Source: Helicobacter heilmannii (lineage in GTDB: Bacteria > Campylobacterota > Campylobacteria > Campylobacterales > Helicobacteraceae). From it: DNA of 64,000 nucleotides. Location of the stretch: contig NZ_CDMK01000001.1 in assembly GCF_001283065.1 (NCBI RefSeq), positions 776,141 through 840,140 of the forward strand, written 5' to 3'. Shown in pieces: positions 18,412 to 28,609 of the stretch. A program made the position numbers and the translations under genes. The notes below the pieces were generated by a model. The model was given only the letters and a program-made list of their open reading frames with translations. It was not told the origin of the DNA and searched no databases. Numbering within the stretch: the first letter of the stretch is position 1; each line of letters starts with the position of its first letter.

Positions 18412-19097
18412 TGCTTGTTGTCGAAAATTTAAGCAAAAGCTATGGCTCTAAGGTGGTGTTGCACGGCATAAGTTTTACCCTTGAGAGCACTCAGATTGTG
18501 GGGCTTTTGGGCGCAAATGGGGCGGGCAAGAGCTCGCTGTTAAAAATTTTAGCAGGACTTTTAAGAGAACATGGTGGGTCTGTGAGCCTACATGGGCAAC
18601 CTATAGGGCTAGAGAGCAAGAAAATCACCGCCTATTGCCCCGATCGCCCTATTTACCCGCAAAGCCACACCGCCCACGATCTCTTAAGCTTCTGCGCCGA
18701 CTTCTTTAGCGACTTTGACAAGGATAAGGCTTTGGGCTTGGTAGAACGATTTAAACTGCCCCTAGATTTGCCCTTTAAATCTCTCTCTAAAGGGCAAAAG
18801 GAACGCCTACAACTCATTTTCACTTTAAGTAGAAAAGCACAACTCTTTTTATTTGATGAGCCCTTGGGTGGGATCGACCCCCTGGGTAGACAAGAGATTT
18901 TGGATTTAATCACACAAGAAAAGGGGCAAGAAAGCACAATACTCATAGCCACGCATTTGGTGCACGACATACAGGATTGTTTAGACAAGGTATTATTTTT
19001 ACAAAATGGAGGGCTCGTTGCCTTTGAAGACAGTGCCACGCTTAAAGTAAAGCATGGCAGTGTGGAGCAGGCATATAAGGATTTAATGCATGTTTAA
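18411..19097 (+). CDS. ABC transporter ATP-binding protein
   Basis: The 228-residue nucleotide-binding subunit has Walker A (GANGAGKSS), the signature SLSKGQKERLQ, Walker B (LFLFDEPLGGIDPLG) and the switch His in ATHLVHD. The DRPIYP Q-loop region and single domain resemble the drug/antibiotic exporter (CcmA/NatA) class. It overlaps both the upstream outer-membrane gene (1 base) and the downstream permease (8 bases), so the two subunits are made together. The substrate is unknown. Confidence 0.9.
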   Translation: MLVVENLSKSYGSKVVLHGISFTLESTQIVGLLGANGAGKSSLLKILAGLLREHGGSVSLHGQPIGLESKKITAYCPDRPIYPQSHTAHDLLSFCADFFSDFDKDKALGLVERFKLPLDLPFKSLSKGQKERLQLIFTLSRKAQLFLFDEPLGGIDPLGRQEILDLITQEKGQESTILIATHLVHDIQDCLDKVLFLQNGGLVAFEDSATLKVKHGSVEQAYKDLMHV

Positions 19098-19845
19098 GAT
19101 CTTTAAGCACGATTTTTTGGAGAACTACGCCCCCATTGTGGGGATACAGGTGTTTTTGATTTTTTGTTGGGTGTTTTTGAGCCAAAAGGAAGGCAATGTC
19201 TTGGTGTTTTTGATGGCAAATTTCTTTTTATTTTTAGGCAGTGGGGTTTTGCTCGTGCTGATTTTTGCCGCTGCAGTGCGCTCCACACAACAAAAACTCT
19301 TTGGGGCAGAAGGGTACTTCACCTTTAGTCTGCCCTTAAGCATAGATGTGATTTTGGGGGCAAAAATTGCCGTCAATCTCACTTGGGTACTCCTAAGTAT
19401 GGTGGGCTTTTTTTTGGCGTTGTTTTTGGCATATCTGTGCCACACCAAAGCCCCCTCGCTTAGCGATTTAAGCCCGCAGGGTCTGCCCTATGTCTTAAAC
19501 GCCCTTGGGCTATTCTTGCTCTTTTGGTTGCTCTTGTATTTAAAACTGCTCTTGGTGCTGACCTTGTTAAACATAGGGCGTTTTAAACGCTTTGCCAAGC
19601 TCACCGGGCTGGTATTCTTTGTGGGGCTTAGTTTTGTGCTCTCTATACCCTCGCAAATTTTGCAAAAGTTCCTTTTAAGCCCCAAAAATGCCCTTTTGCA
19701 AGACAGTTATTTGGCCTTTTACGCCAATTACTTTTTCTTAGACAAAACCACCACCTTATTATTTTTAGGGCTAGAGTTTTTCAAGGTGGGGGTGTTGTAC
19801 GCCACCACTCGTTGGCTCTTGGTGCATAAACTTGCATTAGAATAG
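19090..19845 (+). CDS. ABC transporter membrane subunit
   Basis: The 251-residue inner-membrane protein has about six hydrophobic helices (around 17-35, 40-65, 95-118, 140-160, 170-190 and 225-245). The N-terminal tail FKIFKHDFLEN and the FSLPLS loop are typical of small ABC-2 type permeases. The start overlaps the ATPase gene by 8 bases. It is likely a homodimeric export permease; the substrate cannot be deduced. Confidence 0.8.
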   Translation: MFKIFKHDFLENYAPIVGIQVFLIFCWVFLSQKEGNVLVFLMANFFLFLGSGVLLVLIFAAAVRSTQQKLFGAEGYFTFSLPLSIDVILGAKIAVNLTWVLLSMVGFFLALFLAYLCHTKAPSLSDLSPQGLPYVLNALGLFLLFWLLLYLKLLLVLTLLNIGRFKRFAKLTGLVFFVGLSFVLSIPSQILQKFLLSPKNALLQDSYLAFYANYFFLDKTTTLLFLGLEFFKVGVLYATTRWLLVHKLALE

Positions 19846-19859
19846 AAGAAAGGCAACAC

Positions 19860-20162
19860 ATGCAAAAATTTTACATTTGGCTCTTTTTAGGCTTGCTAGG
19901 CACGCTTAATGCCCAAAGCGGGTATTGCAGTTCTAATTGTGAGGGCACAGCCAGCGAGCGGCTAGCACCCATGGAGTTTCATTTTGACTTTGTACGCTCG
20001 GTGGACCACTTCTTAAAGCACCCTAAAGCCCGCAAGCGCACGCTAAGGCACTGCCACGAAGCCTTCACCTCCACTGCTAGGATCAACACCATCACCAACT
20101 CATTTCGGGTAAATTGCGACCACGCCCTAGAGGCACAAAAGCTTGCCCAAGTGCAACCCTAA
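19860..20162 (+). CDS. Small exported protein with four cysteines
   Basis: The 100-residue protein has a signal peptide (MQKFYIWLFLGLLGTLNAQ, residues 1-19) and a mature part with cysteines at CSSNC, RHCHEA and VNCDHA. This suggests two disulfides in the periplasm or outside the cell. It begins 14 bases after the ABC permease gene with AGAAAGG upstream, so it may be the last gene of that operon. I do not recognise the family. Confidence 0.6.
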   Translation: MQKFYIWLFLGLLGTLNAQSGYCSSNCEGTASERLAPMEFHFDFVRSVDHFLKHPKARKRTLRHCHEAFTSTARINTITNSFRVNCDHALEAQKLAQVQP

Positions 20163-20204
20163 GCTATCTATGCTAAAATAGCCTCTTTACACAAAGGATA
20201 TTTT

Positions 20205-21287
20205 ATGCAATTAACCATTGACAAGACCCGCCTAGAGCGAGCATTGCAACATTTAGTGGCGTTCACTGACCGCAAAGACCTTGCCAACATCGCCTCCCAT
20301 GTTTGCTTAGAAGCCAGACATGGGGGACTGCGCCTTGAGGCTAATGATTTAGAAATGGGGCTTTGCTTGCACCTAAAGGCCGATATTGTTGAAGAGGGCA
20401 GTGCCACCTTCAACGCCAAGCACTTTTTAGACATCGCCTCCAAACTAGAAAATGGGGCTTTATCTTTAGAAACCAATGACGACTTCGTGCATATACGCTT
20501 CAAACGCTCTAAATTCAAACTCCCCTTGTTTGACCGCAATGATTTTCCAGCATTTCCTAGCCACGACAACCTACCCTTTTTGCACTTTAGCGACAGCGCG
20601 CTTAGCGAACACTTTAAAAAGCTCGCCCCTGTGATCAAAACAAACGCCTCTAAATACGAATTTGGAGGGGTGTTGATGGTACTTAAGGAGAGTTTGGAGC
20701 TGGCCGCCACCGACACCAAGCGTTTATCCTTAGTGCAAATGGATGCCGACAACATGCCCGCCCAAGCCCCCATGACAGAGTGTATCCTGCCTAAGCGAGC
20801 GATGCTAGAGATCAGCAAGCTCTTTGAAAGCGATTTTGATATGTTCTATGAGCCCAAAGACCCGACCATGCTCTTCTTTAAAAATGACGAAATGCTGCTT
20901 TATTCTAAGCTCATAGGGGGCAAATACCCCAATTACGAAGCGATTTTTCCCAAAGAGTTCGCCCACCAATTTGAGCTAGAAACCCAAAGTTTTAAAGAGG
21001 CGATCCAAATCACAAGTGCGCTCAGCCCCACGACTAAAATCGTGTTCTACCCTGAGCGCATAGAATTTGAATCGCTAGAAAATGAAAGCCCGAGCTTTTC
21101 TAGCACCTCCATAGAGGCCAAAACCCCACTAGAAGGCTTTGAGCTGCAGGCCCACGCCCGCCACTTACTAGATGCCCTAAACACCTCTGCAAGCGCAAAT
21201 TTCACCCTCTCTTTAAACCAAAGCACTGAACCCTTTTTGGTGGAGAAAGACGGGTTTAAAACCCTAATCATGCCCTTTGTGTCCTAA
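20205..21287 (+). CDS. dnaN: DNA polymerase III beta subunit (sliding clamp)
   Basis: The beta clamp encircles DNA and tethers polymerase. The 360-residue protein has the three-domain clamp layout; recognisable pieces are MQLTIDKTRLERALQHL, the FNAKHFLDIASKL segment, the ATDTKRLS motif of domain II and the ending KTLIMPFVS, where family members end in IMP. AAAGGA precedes the ATG, and a TAAAAT box lies near 20173. No dnaA, gyrB or origin-like sequence is next to it. It overlaps the convergent rqcH-like gene by 4 bases. Confidence 0.95.
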   Translation: MQLTIDKTRLERALQHLVAFTDRKDLANIASHVCLEARHGGLRLEANDLEMGLCLHLKADIVEEGSATFNAKHFLDIASKLENGALSLETNDDFVHIRFKRSKFKLPLFDRNDFPAFPSHDNLPFLHFSDSALSEHFKKLAPVIKTNASKYEFGGVLMVLKESLELAATDTKRLSLVQMDADNMPAQAPMTECILPKRAMLEISKLFESDFDMFYEPKDPTMLFFKNDEMLLYSKLIGGKYPNYEAIFPKEFAHQFELETQSFKEAIQITSALSPTTKIVFYPERIEFESLENESPSFSSTSIEAKTPLEGFELQAHARHLLDALNTSASANFTLSLNQSTEPFLVEKDGFKTLIMPFVS

Positions 21288-22612
21288 AGGGCGACCACCA
21301 CACTAGAGAAGTGCGTGTAGGTAACAAAAGCTTTATTGTCCCCCTTTTGGGTGAATTTGACATGCTTTTTTTGCGTGTAGTCGATCACCACCTTTAGGGC
21401 TTGTTGGCTCTCACCCGCATAAGTAAGCTTGGCAAGCAAGTGGCAGGCCTTGTGAAGCAGGCTAGTTGAGGGGCGGTTGGGGTGGGTGAAAAGGAGCATG
21501 TGTGCGCTTGGCTTGTCTTTAATGTGTGCCCAAGTGTCGCCACTGCGCCCCTCTTTTAATAGGGCACGGTTTTCGCTCTCATTGCGCCCAATGCCCACCC
21601 TCACCCCCTCAATCTCAAAACTCTCCCAATTGCTCGGCTTTTTACGCTTGCTCTGTTTGCTAGGGGTCAGCACCCTTAACTCGTCTAAATTGCTTTGGGG
21701 TAATAGGTCGATTTTGGCCTGCAAAAAGGCGATTTTAGACTCTAAATTCTCTTGTTGGATGGTGATATGTAAAGCCCTTTGCTGGCACTTCTTAGCCTCC
21801 TTAAACAGCTTATTGGTTGCATCGCTTAAGCTCCTAGAGTTCTTAGGTAGGGGGATTTGCTCGTTTTCTAAACACAGCACACCCTGATACAAACTTTTAG
21901 GCTCTAACGCGTGTAGATGGCATAAGATTAAAGAAGCTTGGCGTTGCTTTGTGTGGCTTAAATCTTCTAGCTCTTTGGGGCTAGCAAGGGTGTTTAAAAT
22001 GGCTTTTAAACTCTCTTGTTTTTTGTGCCATGTGTTTTTAAGGCCATTTCTTTGGCTCTCTAGTTGCTTGTTCGTGGTTTGGGCATGCAATTCTTGCAAC
22101 GCCTCTAGCAGGGCTGGAGTAGATAGTACTGCTTGGGGGAGGCGTTTAAAGGGGCGTTTTTCAAGGGGGCTTAAGGGGGTGTTTTTAAGCACGGGGCGCA
22201 CACTCTGCTCTAGGGACACAAAATGTAAAGCTTCAAGCACCACGCCCTGGGGACTTAGTAAAATGGCATTGCTGTGCTTGCCCGTAAATTCTAATTGCAA
22301 CACGCTTTGGACTTTTTTGTAGCTGGTGGCGCACTCTAAGACAATCTTTAAAATGCGGTCTTCATTCTCCAAATAGCAATCCACAATTTTGGCATTACTG
22401 GCGTAGCGCTCAAGCGCAAGGTTAAAGGGGGTCTTTGAGAGTTCTAGGGGCGTGGGGTCCAAGTAAATGTGGCTTACCCCCTTTTGCATGCAGGCTTTGA
22501 AGGGGTGGCTTGGGGTGTCTAGGCTTAGGATTTGTTTGGCGTGGCGGATGGTGATTTTAGATTGCTCTTTTAAAAGTTTGGCAAAGGCTAAGAGCAGAGC
22601 ATAAGAAATCAT
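21284..22612 (-). CDS. NFACT/RqcH (Rqc2-like) ribosome quality-control family protein
   Basis: Family members bind obstructed 50S subunits with peptidyl-tRNA and in many bacteria add alanine tails. The 442-residue protein has an N-terminal NFACT-N-like half, a helical coiled-coil region (about 185-300) and the C-terminal NFACT-R domain with VRVGIGRNESEN and DTWAHIKDKPSAHM. Older annotation calls this fibronectin/fibrinogen-binding (HP1392). The start ATG overlaps the recN stop by 4 bases. It is shorter than the ~570-residue Bacillus protein, which is usual for Helicobacter. Confidence 0.85.
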   Translation of the reverse strand: MISYALLLAFAKLLKEQSKITIRHAKQILSLDTPSHPFKACMQKGVSHIYLDPTPLELSKTPFNLALERYASNAKIVDCYLENEDRILKIVLECATSYKKVQSVLQLEFTGKHSNAILLSPQGVVLEALHFVSLEQSVRPVLKNTPLSPLEKRPFKRLPQAVLSTPALLEALQELHAQTTNKQLESQRNGLKNTWHKKQESLKAILNTLASPKELEDLSHTKQRQASLILCHLHALEPKSLYQGVLCLENEQIPLPKNSRSLSDATNKLFKEAKKCQQRALHITIQQENLESKIAFLQAKIDLLPQSNLDELRVLTPSKQSKRKKPSNWESFEIEGVRVGIGRNESENRALLKEGRSGDTWAHIKDKPSAHMLLFTHPNRPSTSLLHKACHLLAKLTYAGESQQALKVVIDYTQKKHVKFTQKGDNKAFVTYTHFSSVVVAL

Positions 22613-24078
22613 GGCCTTGTCTTTAGCTTCATTTTGGCGTAGGCGATGGCTTCTTTACCCAAGTTGGCATCCACCATGCGCGCGATCTCTAGTGTCTGCT
22701 CCTCTTTGTTTAGGGGTTTGACACAGGTTTCTTTATTGTGCGGATAGACAAGGAAATGCTTGTTGGCTAGGGCGGGCAGGTGGGGGGCGTGGGATATGGC
22801 AATGATTTGGTAATGTGTGCTTAGCTCCTTTAAAATCTCTGCCACACATGCGCTCTCTTGCCCGCTTAAATTCGTATCCAACTCATCCACAAAAATTGTC
22901 TGTCCCCCCTTAGCCCTCTTATATGCCTTTAGGGCGAGTAAGCTTAAACGCAAGCGGCTGTATTCGCCCGCACTGATATTGGTGCTCTTGGTGTTAGCAA
23001 GGCAAAGCTCTAGGCTATCAAGCCCGCTTGCACTTAAAGCCGTGGCTTTGAGCTCTAGGCTGGGGGGTCTTAGAAGTAGTTTGTTTGTGTAGCCTTGTAA
23101 ATCCGCTTGCATTTTAGCGAGATTGCTCTGCCTTTGCTCTTTAAGTTGCAGGGCTAAACGCAAACTCTCTTGCTCTAATTTGGTATGGCTTTCTTGCGCC
23201 TCTCTTAGGCTCTCTTGGTGGTGGTTATAGTCTTGGCAATCTTGCTGTAATTGCTCTAGCCTTTCTCTTGCAAGGGCAACACTACCATACTTTTTCACCA
23301 CCCCGCCTAAACGGCTGATCTCATCTAGCAGGGTTTCAATGTCTAATGCCTCCAACTCCTCTAGGGCGTGCTGTGTGTCTAGTAAAAAATCCTGTGCCTC
23401 GCTTAAGAGTTGGTTTAAGGCACTGGCCTGGATTTCTGGCAGGGCTTTAGAAATTTTACTCGCCTGCTCTAGGGCTTCTAGGGCATCTTTCACCTCTGCG
23501 CTTTGTTTTTCTTGCATTTGGTGTTGCCTCTTGCGCTCTAAAAGCCTTTCATACGCCCCCTCGCTCAAGTCCAAAGATTGTAACTTAGACAGCTCAAAGC
23601 GGGCTAACTCGGCTTGCAGATCTAAATTTGCGCTTGTCTGCTCTAGGCTTTGCAAGCGGGCTTGGGCTTCTTGGTAAGCGGCATACACCTTTTGAAACTG
23701 CGTTAATAAATCGGGAGGGCTGTAGCTATCCAGTAGACTTAAGAGAAAATGCACTTGCAACTCTTGGGCTTGCTTGTAGCTAGAGATATGTAAGATCAGG
23801 GGAGCAAATTTTTCTTGTAATGCCTTTTTGGTGATGGGTTTGTTATTTAGAGTGTAGAAGCTCTTTTTATCCCTGCTAGCGCAGATTTTGCCTTGAGCCC
23901 ACTTGGCCTTTAGGCTCTTAGCCTGCAAGGCTCTTAGCCCCACACTGGCTAAAATGCCCCCCACAAGCACGCTCTTCCCGCTCCCGCTCGCCCCGCTAAT
24001 CACATTTAAATACGGACTAAACTCTAGTTTCGCCCTAGCAAACACCAGCCCGCCGACAATCTCTAAACTCTCAATCAC
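22609..24078 (-). CDS. recN: DNA repair protein RecN
   Basis: RecN is an SMC-like ATPase for double-strand break repair. The 489-residue protein has Walker A GASGSGKSVLVG (residues ~31-42), two long helical arms (about 130-340), the signature ISAGEYSRLRLSLLALKA, Walker B TIFVDELDTNLSG and the H-loop ISHAPHLPALA. It is about 60 residues shorter than the E. coli protein, with the loss in the coiled coil. It starts with GTG inside the stop of the AAA gene (4-base overlap). Confidence 0.92.
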   Translation of the reverse strand: MIESLEIVGGLVFARAKLEFSPYLNVISGASGSGKSVLVGGILASVGLRALQAKSLKAKWAQGKICASRDKKSFYTLNNKPITKKALQEKFAPLILHISSYKQAQELQVHFLLSLLDSYSPPDLLTQFQKVYAAYQEAQARLQSLEQTSANLDLQAELARFELSKLQSLDLSEGAYERLLERKRQHQMQEKQSAEVKDALEALEQASKISKALPEIQASALNQLLSEAQDFLLDTQHALEELEALDIETLLDEISRLGGVVKKYGSVALARERLEQLQQDCQDYNHHQESLREAQESHTKLEQESLRLALQLKEQRQSNLAKMQADLQGYTNKLLLRPPSLELKATALSASGLDSLELCLANTKSTNISAGEYSRLRLSLLALKAYKRAKGGQTIFVDELDTNLSGQESACVAEILKELSTHYQIIAISHAPHLPALANKHFLVYPHNKETCVKPLNKEEQTLEIARMVDANLGKEAIAYAKMKLKTRP

Positions 24079-25820
24079 TGTCCCACTCCAAAACCGATAT
24101 TTTTAGTCGTGTCAAAATTGCCCCGCTTTTCCTTAACAATTTCAGCCACAAAGTCCTCTAGGCTAAATTTGGGGTCTTTGTAGGTGGCGACTTTGTAGGC
24201 GGTGTTTTTCACCACCAACGCGATTTGCCCCCCGCTTAGGGCATGTTTGGCAAGCTCTTTAGCAAGGCTCTTAGCATTTTCAGGCGGGGCATAGGGGGCA
24301 CTCTTAGGCAAATACTTTTCCCAAAGTTGCACGCGTTGTTCGAAAGTGGGGAGTCTAAATTCTATCTTGTGGTTGAAACGGCGGGAGAAGGCGGTGTCCA
24401 GGGTTTCTAATAAGTTCGTGGTGGCGATCAGCACCCCCTCAAACTTTTCGATCTGGTGCAAAAAGATATTTTGCATTTGGTTATGCATTTTATCCGCCCC
24501 GCTGTTAGCGGTGGTACGCGTGCTCAAGAATTGGTCGGCCTCGTCTAAAAACAAAATGGGCGGGTTCTTGCACTGCTTGGCGATTTTTTGGTAGTCGTCA
24601 AAGATTTTGCGGACATTTTTCTCTGACTCGCCCACATACATAGACAGGATTTTAGAGCAGTCAAAACCCAAGACTTCTTTTTTCAGGCTCTTGGCAAGTG
24701 CGAGCGCGCTCATGGTCTTGCCCGTGCCCGGTGGTCCATAGAAAATGATTTTCGCATCAATGTCCTTATGGTTTTTCTTTTCAATCCCCCACTCTTTTAG
24801 CCGCTGTTGCATTTGCGGGTCGATTTGCTTGCGTAAAATCTCTAGGGTCTCCTTGGTCTTTTGGCTCAACACCACCGCCTCTAAGCCCTCTTTAGGCTCA
24901 AGGGCTTCGAATATATCACTGTCTTTAAGAATATGCTTTAAAGTGGCACTAGTGCGCGGGGGGGTGGGAGCAGTGATCGCCTCAAACACCATGTCTCTTA
25001 AAAAGAACTGGCGCACCAAACCATTTTCAAAGGGGTCTAAAAGCTCTTCATAGTCTATAATCTTTTTTTTAATCAGCGGGCTTAAAGGGCTCAATAAATG
25101 TGCACTCTCCACGCTGCTACCCCCATTCGCGCTTAAAAGTTGCATGAGATTTTGGTGCTGGCTTAGCGTGTCCTCCTCCTTGACAAAGTCCCGTGCGTTG
25201 TAGGCATCCTTCAAGAGCGCAAAGAATAAAAGAGTCTCTTTGGGGTTTAAGTGGTGCTTGTTTAAGAATTTTAACACCGCTAGGGGACTTTGCGTGGCGT
25301 TGGTGCGGGCGGTGATTTTATGCTCCAAAAGCTGCAAGTCTTCTTTGAGTTTTGCTTGCCCCCTTAGCCCCACTTTTAAGAGTTTTTGCAAAATCTCAAT
25401 TTTTAAAAACCAATCGTTGAAGTAGTCTAAATGGTCGCTATAGGGCGTGATTTCTAAAAAGACGTGCTTGTTATGCCCCTTTTCGGCGAGCTTAAAGAAA
25501 TGGTGGCTTAAAGAGAGGGTGCTATCTAGCAACTCTAAAAGCAAAATTTCCTGCCGTCTAGAGCGTTTTTCTTGTACCACCCACTCTAAATCCAAGAGGT
25601 TTTTAATGGAGTGCAAATAGGGCAGAGCCTTGTCCTCTTTGGCTTTAAAGAGGGTTTCTAGCAAATCGGCGACTTCTATGTCGCTCTGCCCCTTTAAATA
25701 CTGCTTGGCTAGATATTGTAAAATCCGCCCTTCGGTGGGGTTGCACTTGAGGGCATAGAAAATGCGGGCCTTGCAAATGTCCTTGGTGTGGATAAAGTCT
25801 AAAAAATAGCTGGTGTTCAT
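24075..25820 (-). CDS. AAA-family ATPase of unknown function
   Basis: The 581-residue protein has a ~300-residue helical N-terminal region without recognised domain and a C-terminal classic AAA module: Walker [17 protein letters not shown], Walker [12 protein letters not shown], sensor 1 [19 protein letters not shown] with arginine finger RR, and a helical lid. It sits between der and recN with 4-base overlaps on both sides. The context suggests co-production with GTPase Der and RecN; a direct functional link is not shown by the sequence. Confidence 0.85.
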   Translation of the reverse strand: MNTSYFLDFIHTKDICKARIFYALKCNPTEGRILQYLAKQYLKGQSDIEVADLLETLFKAKEDKALPYLHSIKNLLDLEWVVQEKRSRRQEILLLELLDSTLSLSHHFFKLAEKGHNKHVFLEITPYSDHLDYFNDWFLKIEILQKLLKVGLRGQAKLKEDLQLLEHKITARTNATQSPLAVLKFLNKHHLNPKETLLFFALLKDAYNARDFVKEEDTLSQHQNLMQLLSANGGSSVESAHLLSPLSPLIKKKIIDYEELLDPFENGLVRQFFLRDMVFEAITAPTPPRTSATLKHILKDSDIFEALEPKEGLEAVVLSQKTKETLEILRKQIDPQMQQRLKEWGIEKKNHKDIDAKIIFYGPPGTGKTMSALALAKSLKKEVLGFDCSKILSMYVGESEKNVRKIFDDYQKIAKQCKNPPILFLDEADQFLSTRTTANSGADKMHNQMQNIFLHQIEKFEGVLIATTNLLETLDTAFSRRFNHKIEFRLPTFEQRVQLWEKYLPKSAPYAPPENAKSLAKELAKHALSGGQIALVVKNTAYKVATYKDPKFSLEDFVAEIVKEKRGNFDTTKNIGFGVGQ

Positions 25821-27133
25821 GGATTGATTGCGTCTTCCTTGCCTTTAGCAAGTAAAATAATGGGCGTGCCTAGAAAGCCAAATTTTGCCCGCAAAGTGTT
25901 GGTTAAATAGCGTTTGTAGCTAAAATGCAGGGCCTTGGGGCGGTTCATCACTAAGGCAATTTGGGGCGGGCAAGAGGCAAATTGCGTGCTGTAGTAAATA
26001 CGCACAATCTTTCCATGATCACTAGGTAAGGGGTGTCGTTCAGTGGCCTCATTAATGACTCTATTTAGCGTGCTTGTGCTGATACGCATGGAGAAATAGC
26101 GGTGCACCTCTAGGATTTTGTCCTTAATCTGGGGGATATGGCGTTTGGAAATAGCACTAGCTGTCATGATTGGAGCGTGCTGTAAGAACTTAAACTTATG
26201 CCTGAAGGTTTGTAGAATATTCTCAAAGCTGGCGTGCCGGATATCCCACTTATTCAGCACCACCACCACACCTAGGCGAAACTCCTCGGCTAACGAGGCG
26301 ATTTTTTCATCCAAATCCACAAAGGGTGCACTCACATCTAGGATCAAAAGCGCAATGTGTGCCCTTTCTAGCACCTTGCGGGTACGATCAAGCGCAAACT
26401 TCTCTAGCCCCTCAATCTTGCCCCGTTGGCGTAAGCCCGCTGTATCCACAAAGCAAATTTTTTGTCCATTATGCTCTATGCTCTCATCCACAGGGTCCAT
26501 GGTCGTGCCCGCCACACTCGACACTAAGGAACGCTCCTTAGCCACTAGGGCGTTTAAAAGCGAGCTTTTACCGACATTGACCCGTCCAATGATGCCCACT
26601 TGGATTCTCTCTGGGGTCTCTAGCACTTGGGGGGCTTCTAGGGGTTTGAGCTTGAAATGCTTTAGTATGGCTTGGGTGAGCTTGTCTAGTCCCCGATTAT
26701 GGCTTGCAGAGACAAAGAACATGTCTTTTATGCCCAAACTTACAAACTCATAGGCATTCAGGGTTTCGTTCTCATTATCCACCTTGTTAATGAGCAAAAA
26801 ACAAGGGCGGTTTTTCTTTTGGATTGTCAAAATATGTTGTTTATCGGCATCTTGGGGGGGGACTTTGCCATCCACGACATACAAGATCAAATCGCAGCTT
26901 TGCACCGCTCCCATGTTGAAAGAGGCGATTTTGTCCCCAAAGATATGGGTGGGGTCAAAGCCCCCCGTGTCCCATAGCTCAACGCCATGCCCGGCGAGCA
27001 GGAAGGTTTGTTTTTTAACATCCCTTGTGGTGCCGGCAACATTGGAGGTGATCGCGCTGCGGGATTTTAAAAAACAATTAAACAGCGAGCTCTTACCCAC
27101 ATTGGGCATGCCTAAAATAGCGATTTTAAGCAC
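25817..27133 (-). CDS. der: Ribosome-assembly GTPase Der (EngA)
   Basis: Der is a double GTPase for 50S maturation. The 438-residue protein has two G domains: G1 GMPNVGKSS with DTGG and NKVD, then G1 GRVNVGKSS with [10 protein letters not shown] and NKWD, and a C-terminal KH-like domain ([13 protein letters not shown]). The inter-domain acidic linker of H. pylori Der is mostly missing here. GTG 27133 is preferred to GTG 27136 because AAGGGGG is better spaced. It heads the minus-strand operon der-AAA-recN-rqcH. Confidence 0.94.
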   Translation of the reverse strand: MLKIAILGMPNVGKSSLFNCFLKSRSAITSNVAGTTRDVKKQTFLLAGHGVELWDTGGFDPTHIFGDKIASFNMGAVQSCDLILYVVDGKVPPQDADKQHILTIQKKNRPCFLLINKVDNENETLNAYEFVSLGIKDMFFVSASHNRGLDKLTQAILKHFKLKPLEAPQVLETPERIQVGIIGRVNVGKSSLLNALVAKERSLVSSVAGTTMDPVDESIEHNGQKICFVDTAGLRQRGKIEGLEKFALDRTRKVLERAHIALLILDVSAPFVDLDEKIASLAEEFRLGVVVVLNKWDIRHASFENILQTFRHKFKFLQHAPIMTASAISKRHIPQIKDKILEVHRYFSMRISTSTLNRVINEATERHPLPSDHGKIVRIYYSTQFASCPPQIALVMNRPKALHFSYKRYLTNTLRAKFGFLGTPIILLAKGKEDAINP

Positions 27134-27339
27134 CACACCCCCTTGCTATCGTTACAGGTTTCAACAGATTTGCAAGCCTTTCATTGCTTTAACCCACCCT
27201 TACAATCCAAATTATGATAAAATGGACATTTGTTTGCTGTAGGGTTAAAAACCCACCGAACGGGGCGATATTAGTAGCATTTGACTTAAAGAACGCTTGT
27301 ATCCCTATTCTAGGGGTTTGGCGCGATAAAAGGGTTTTT

Positions 27340-28056
27340 ATGGAGCGGATTTGGGCGCAAAGGGGGGGCTTGTTCTTGGCGTGTTGCTTAGGGGCGTTTG
27401 TGGGGTGCGGGCAACCCCCCAATGGCGGTGCACCCATCAACTACAATTTCAACTACAAGGAAGACATCACCAACACCGTCAACCACAACCACCTACAAAC
27501 CACCAGGGCGACCGTCCCCGCCCAAACCCAAACCAAAACCACGCAAATCATCAAACTAAAGACAAACGGACCTAAAAAAGTGGTGTTCTCGCAAGAAAAC
27601 TACTACCCCCTAAATGGACGGGAAGTCGGCATTGAAGAGTCGCATGGCAAGCTGTATTTAGACATTTTTTCCTACAAACTGCAAAAATTCATGCGCGGCG
27701 AAGACTTTTCAACTAAAAGACAAACCCAAATCTTTGCACTCAACAACAACTCCACCCAAATCACAAATATCGAAGGACGTATAAAGACTTACGAATACAC
27801 CCAAACCAAGCAAAAAGACCACAGCATCAACACCCCCTACCAACGCTATGCCCTGCAACAAAAAACCCCGACCCGCTTTGAGATCGCCCTTGACAAAATC
27901 CCCTATGAGTTTGACACCCAGGGTTGCAGGATTGTGATTAGAAAGCAACTCATAGACACCTTTGCTAACAGCAAGGAGGTTATGATCAACCTGGACTTTA
28001 AACGGGAATTACGCAACAAAGCGGGCTTTGATTTATTTTTAGAATGTCCTTGGTAG
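27340..28056 (+). CDS. Predicted lipoprotein of unknown function
   Basis: The 238-residue protein starts MERIWAQRGGLFLACCLGA and has the lipobox FVGC, giving an acylated Cys around residue 26. The N-terminal mature part is rich in Asn, Thr and Gln (NYNFNYKEDITNTVNHNH), followed by a beta-rich domain to the C-terminus. I choose ATG 27340 because the signal peptide starts there and AAAAGGG precedes it. A GATAAAAT -10-like box near 27211 would give a leader of about 110 bases. The family is not recognised. Confidence 0.65.
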   Translation: MERIWAQRGGLFLACCLGAFVGCGQPPNGGAPINYNFNYKEDITNTVNHNHLQTTRATVPAQTQTKTTQIIKLKTNGPKKVVFSQENYYPLNGREVGIEESHGKLYLDIFSYKLQKFMRGEDFSTKRQTQIFALNNNSTQITNIEGRIKTYEYTQTKQKDHSINTPYQRYALQQKTPTRFEIALDKIPYEFDTQGCRIVIRKQLIDTFANSKEVMINLDFKRELRNKAGFDLFLECPW

Positions 28057-28269
28057 CCCTTTAGCCCCTAGACTTGCTCTAAATGTGGGCTATTTCCCTA
28101 CATAGCCCCCACGCCCACAAGTAAAGGGTGGCTAAGGTTGAGCACAAGGACAAACAAGGGGAGGTTAAAGGGTGGTTTTAAGTTTTACGCTGTGGTTATA
28201 CTTAGGGCTATTAAGTGTTGGGCTATTAAATGTTTAAGGAGCTTTATTGGTGTTTTACGGGTTGATGGG

Positions 28270-28345
28270 TGGCGACCCCTGAAAGATTTGAACTTCCGTT
28301 TCCACCTTGAAAGAGTGGTATCCTTGGCCACTAGATGAAGGGGTC
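28270..28345 (-). tRNA. tRNA-Glu (UUC)
   Basis: Reverse strand GACCCCT...AGGGGTC acceptor stem, anticodon loop CTTTCAA (TTC), T loop GTTCAAAT, CCA encoded. First of five tRNA genes on this strand by coordinate, last in transcription. Confidence 0.93.
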
Positions 28346-28375
28346 TTAAAATTTTAGGGGGAATTCTCGTATAGG

Positions 28376-28452
28376 TGGCGGAACGGACGGGACTTGAACC
28401 CGCGACCCCCTGCGTGACAGGCAGGTATTCTAACCAGCTGAACTACCGCTCC
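28376..28452 (-). tRNA. tRNA-Asp (GUC)
   Basis: Reverse strand GGAGCGG/CCGTTCC acceptor stem (one G-U pair), D arm AGCTGGTTAGA, anticodon loop CTGTCAC (GTC), T loop GTTCAAGT and encoded CCA. Confidence 0.95.
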
Positions 28453-28453
28453 G

Positions 28454-28529
28454 TGGTGGTCGCTATAAGACTCGAACTTATGACATCCACCTTGTAAGGG
28501 TGGCGCTCTACCAACTGAGCTAAGCGACC
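28454..28529 (-). tRNA. tRNA-Val (UAC)
   Basis: Reverse strand GGTCGCT/AGCGACC acceptor stem, anticodon loop CTTACAA (TAC) on stem CCACC/GGTGG, T loop GTTCGAGT and encoded CCA. Only one base separates it from tRNA-Asp. Confidence 0.95.
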
Positions 28530-28532
28530 TCG

Positions 28533-28607
28533 TGGTGACTCCTAGGGGATTTGAACCCCTGTAACCACCGTGAAAGGGTGGTATCCTAACCACTAGATGA
28601 AGGAGCC
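28533..28607 (-). tRNA. tRNA-Glu (UUC), second copy
   Basis: Reverse strand GGCTCCT/AGGAGTC acceptor stem with one G-U pair, anticodon loop CTTTCAC (TTC), T loop GTTCAAAT, CCA encoded. It differs from the first tRNA-Glu at many stem positions, so it is not a recent duplicate. Confidence 0.94.
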
Positions 28608-28609
28608 CC

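Noticed and set aside
20163..20204. Replication origin near dnaN
   Set aside because: There is no dnaA and no DnaA-box cluster next to dnaN; dnaN is separated from the origin in Helicobacter.
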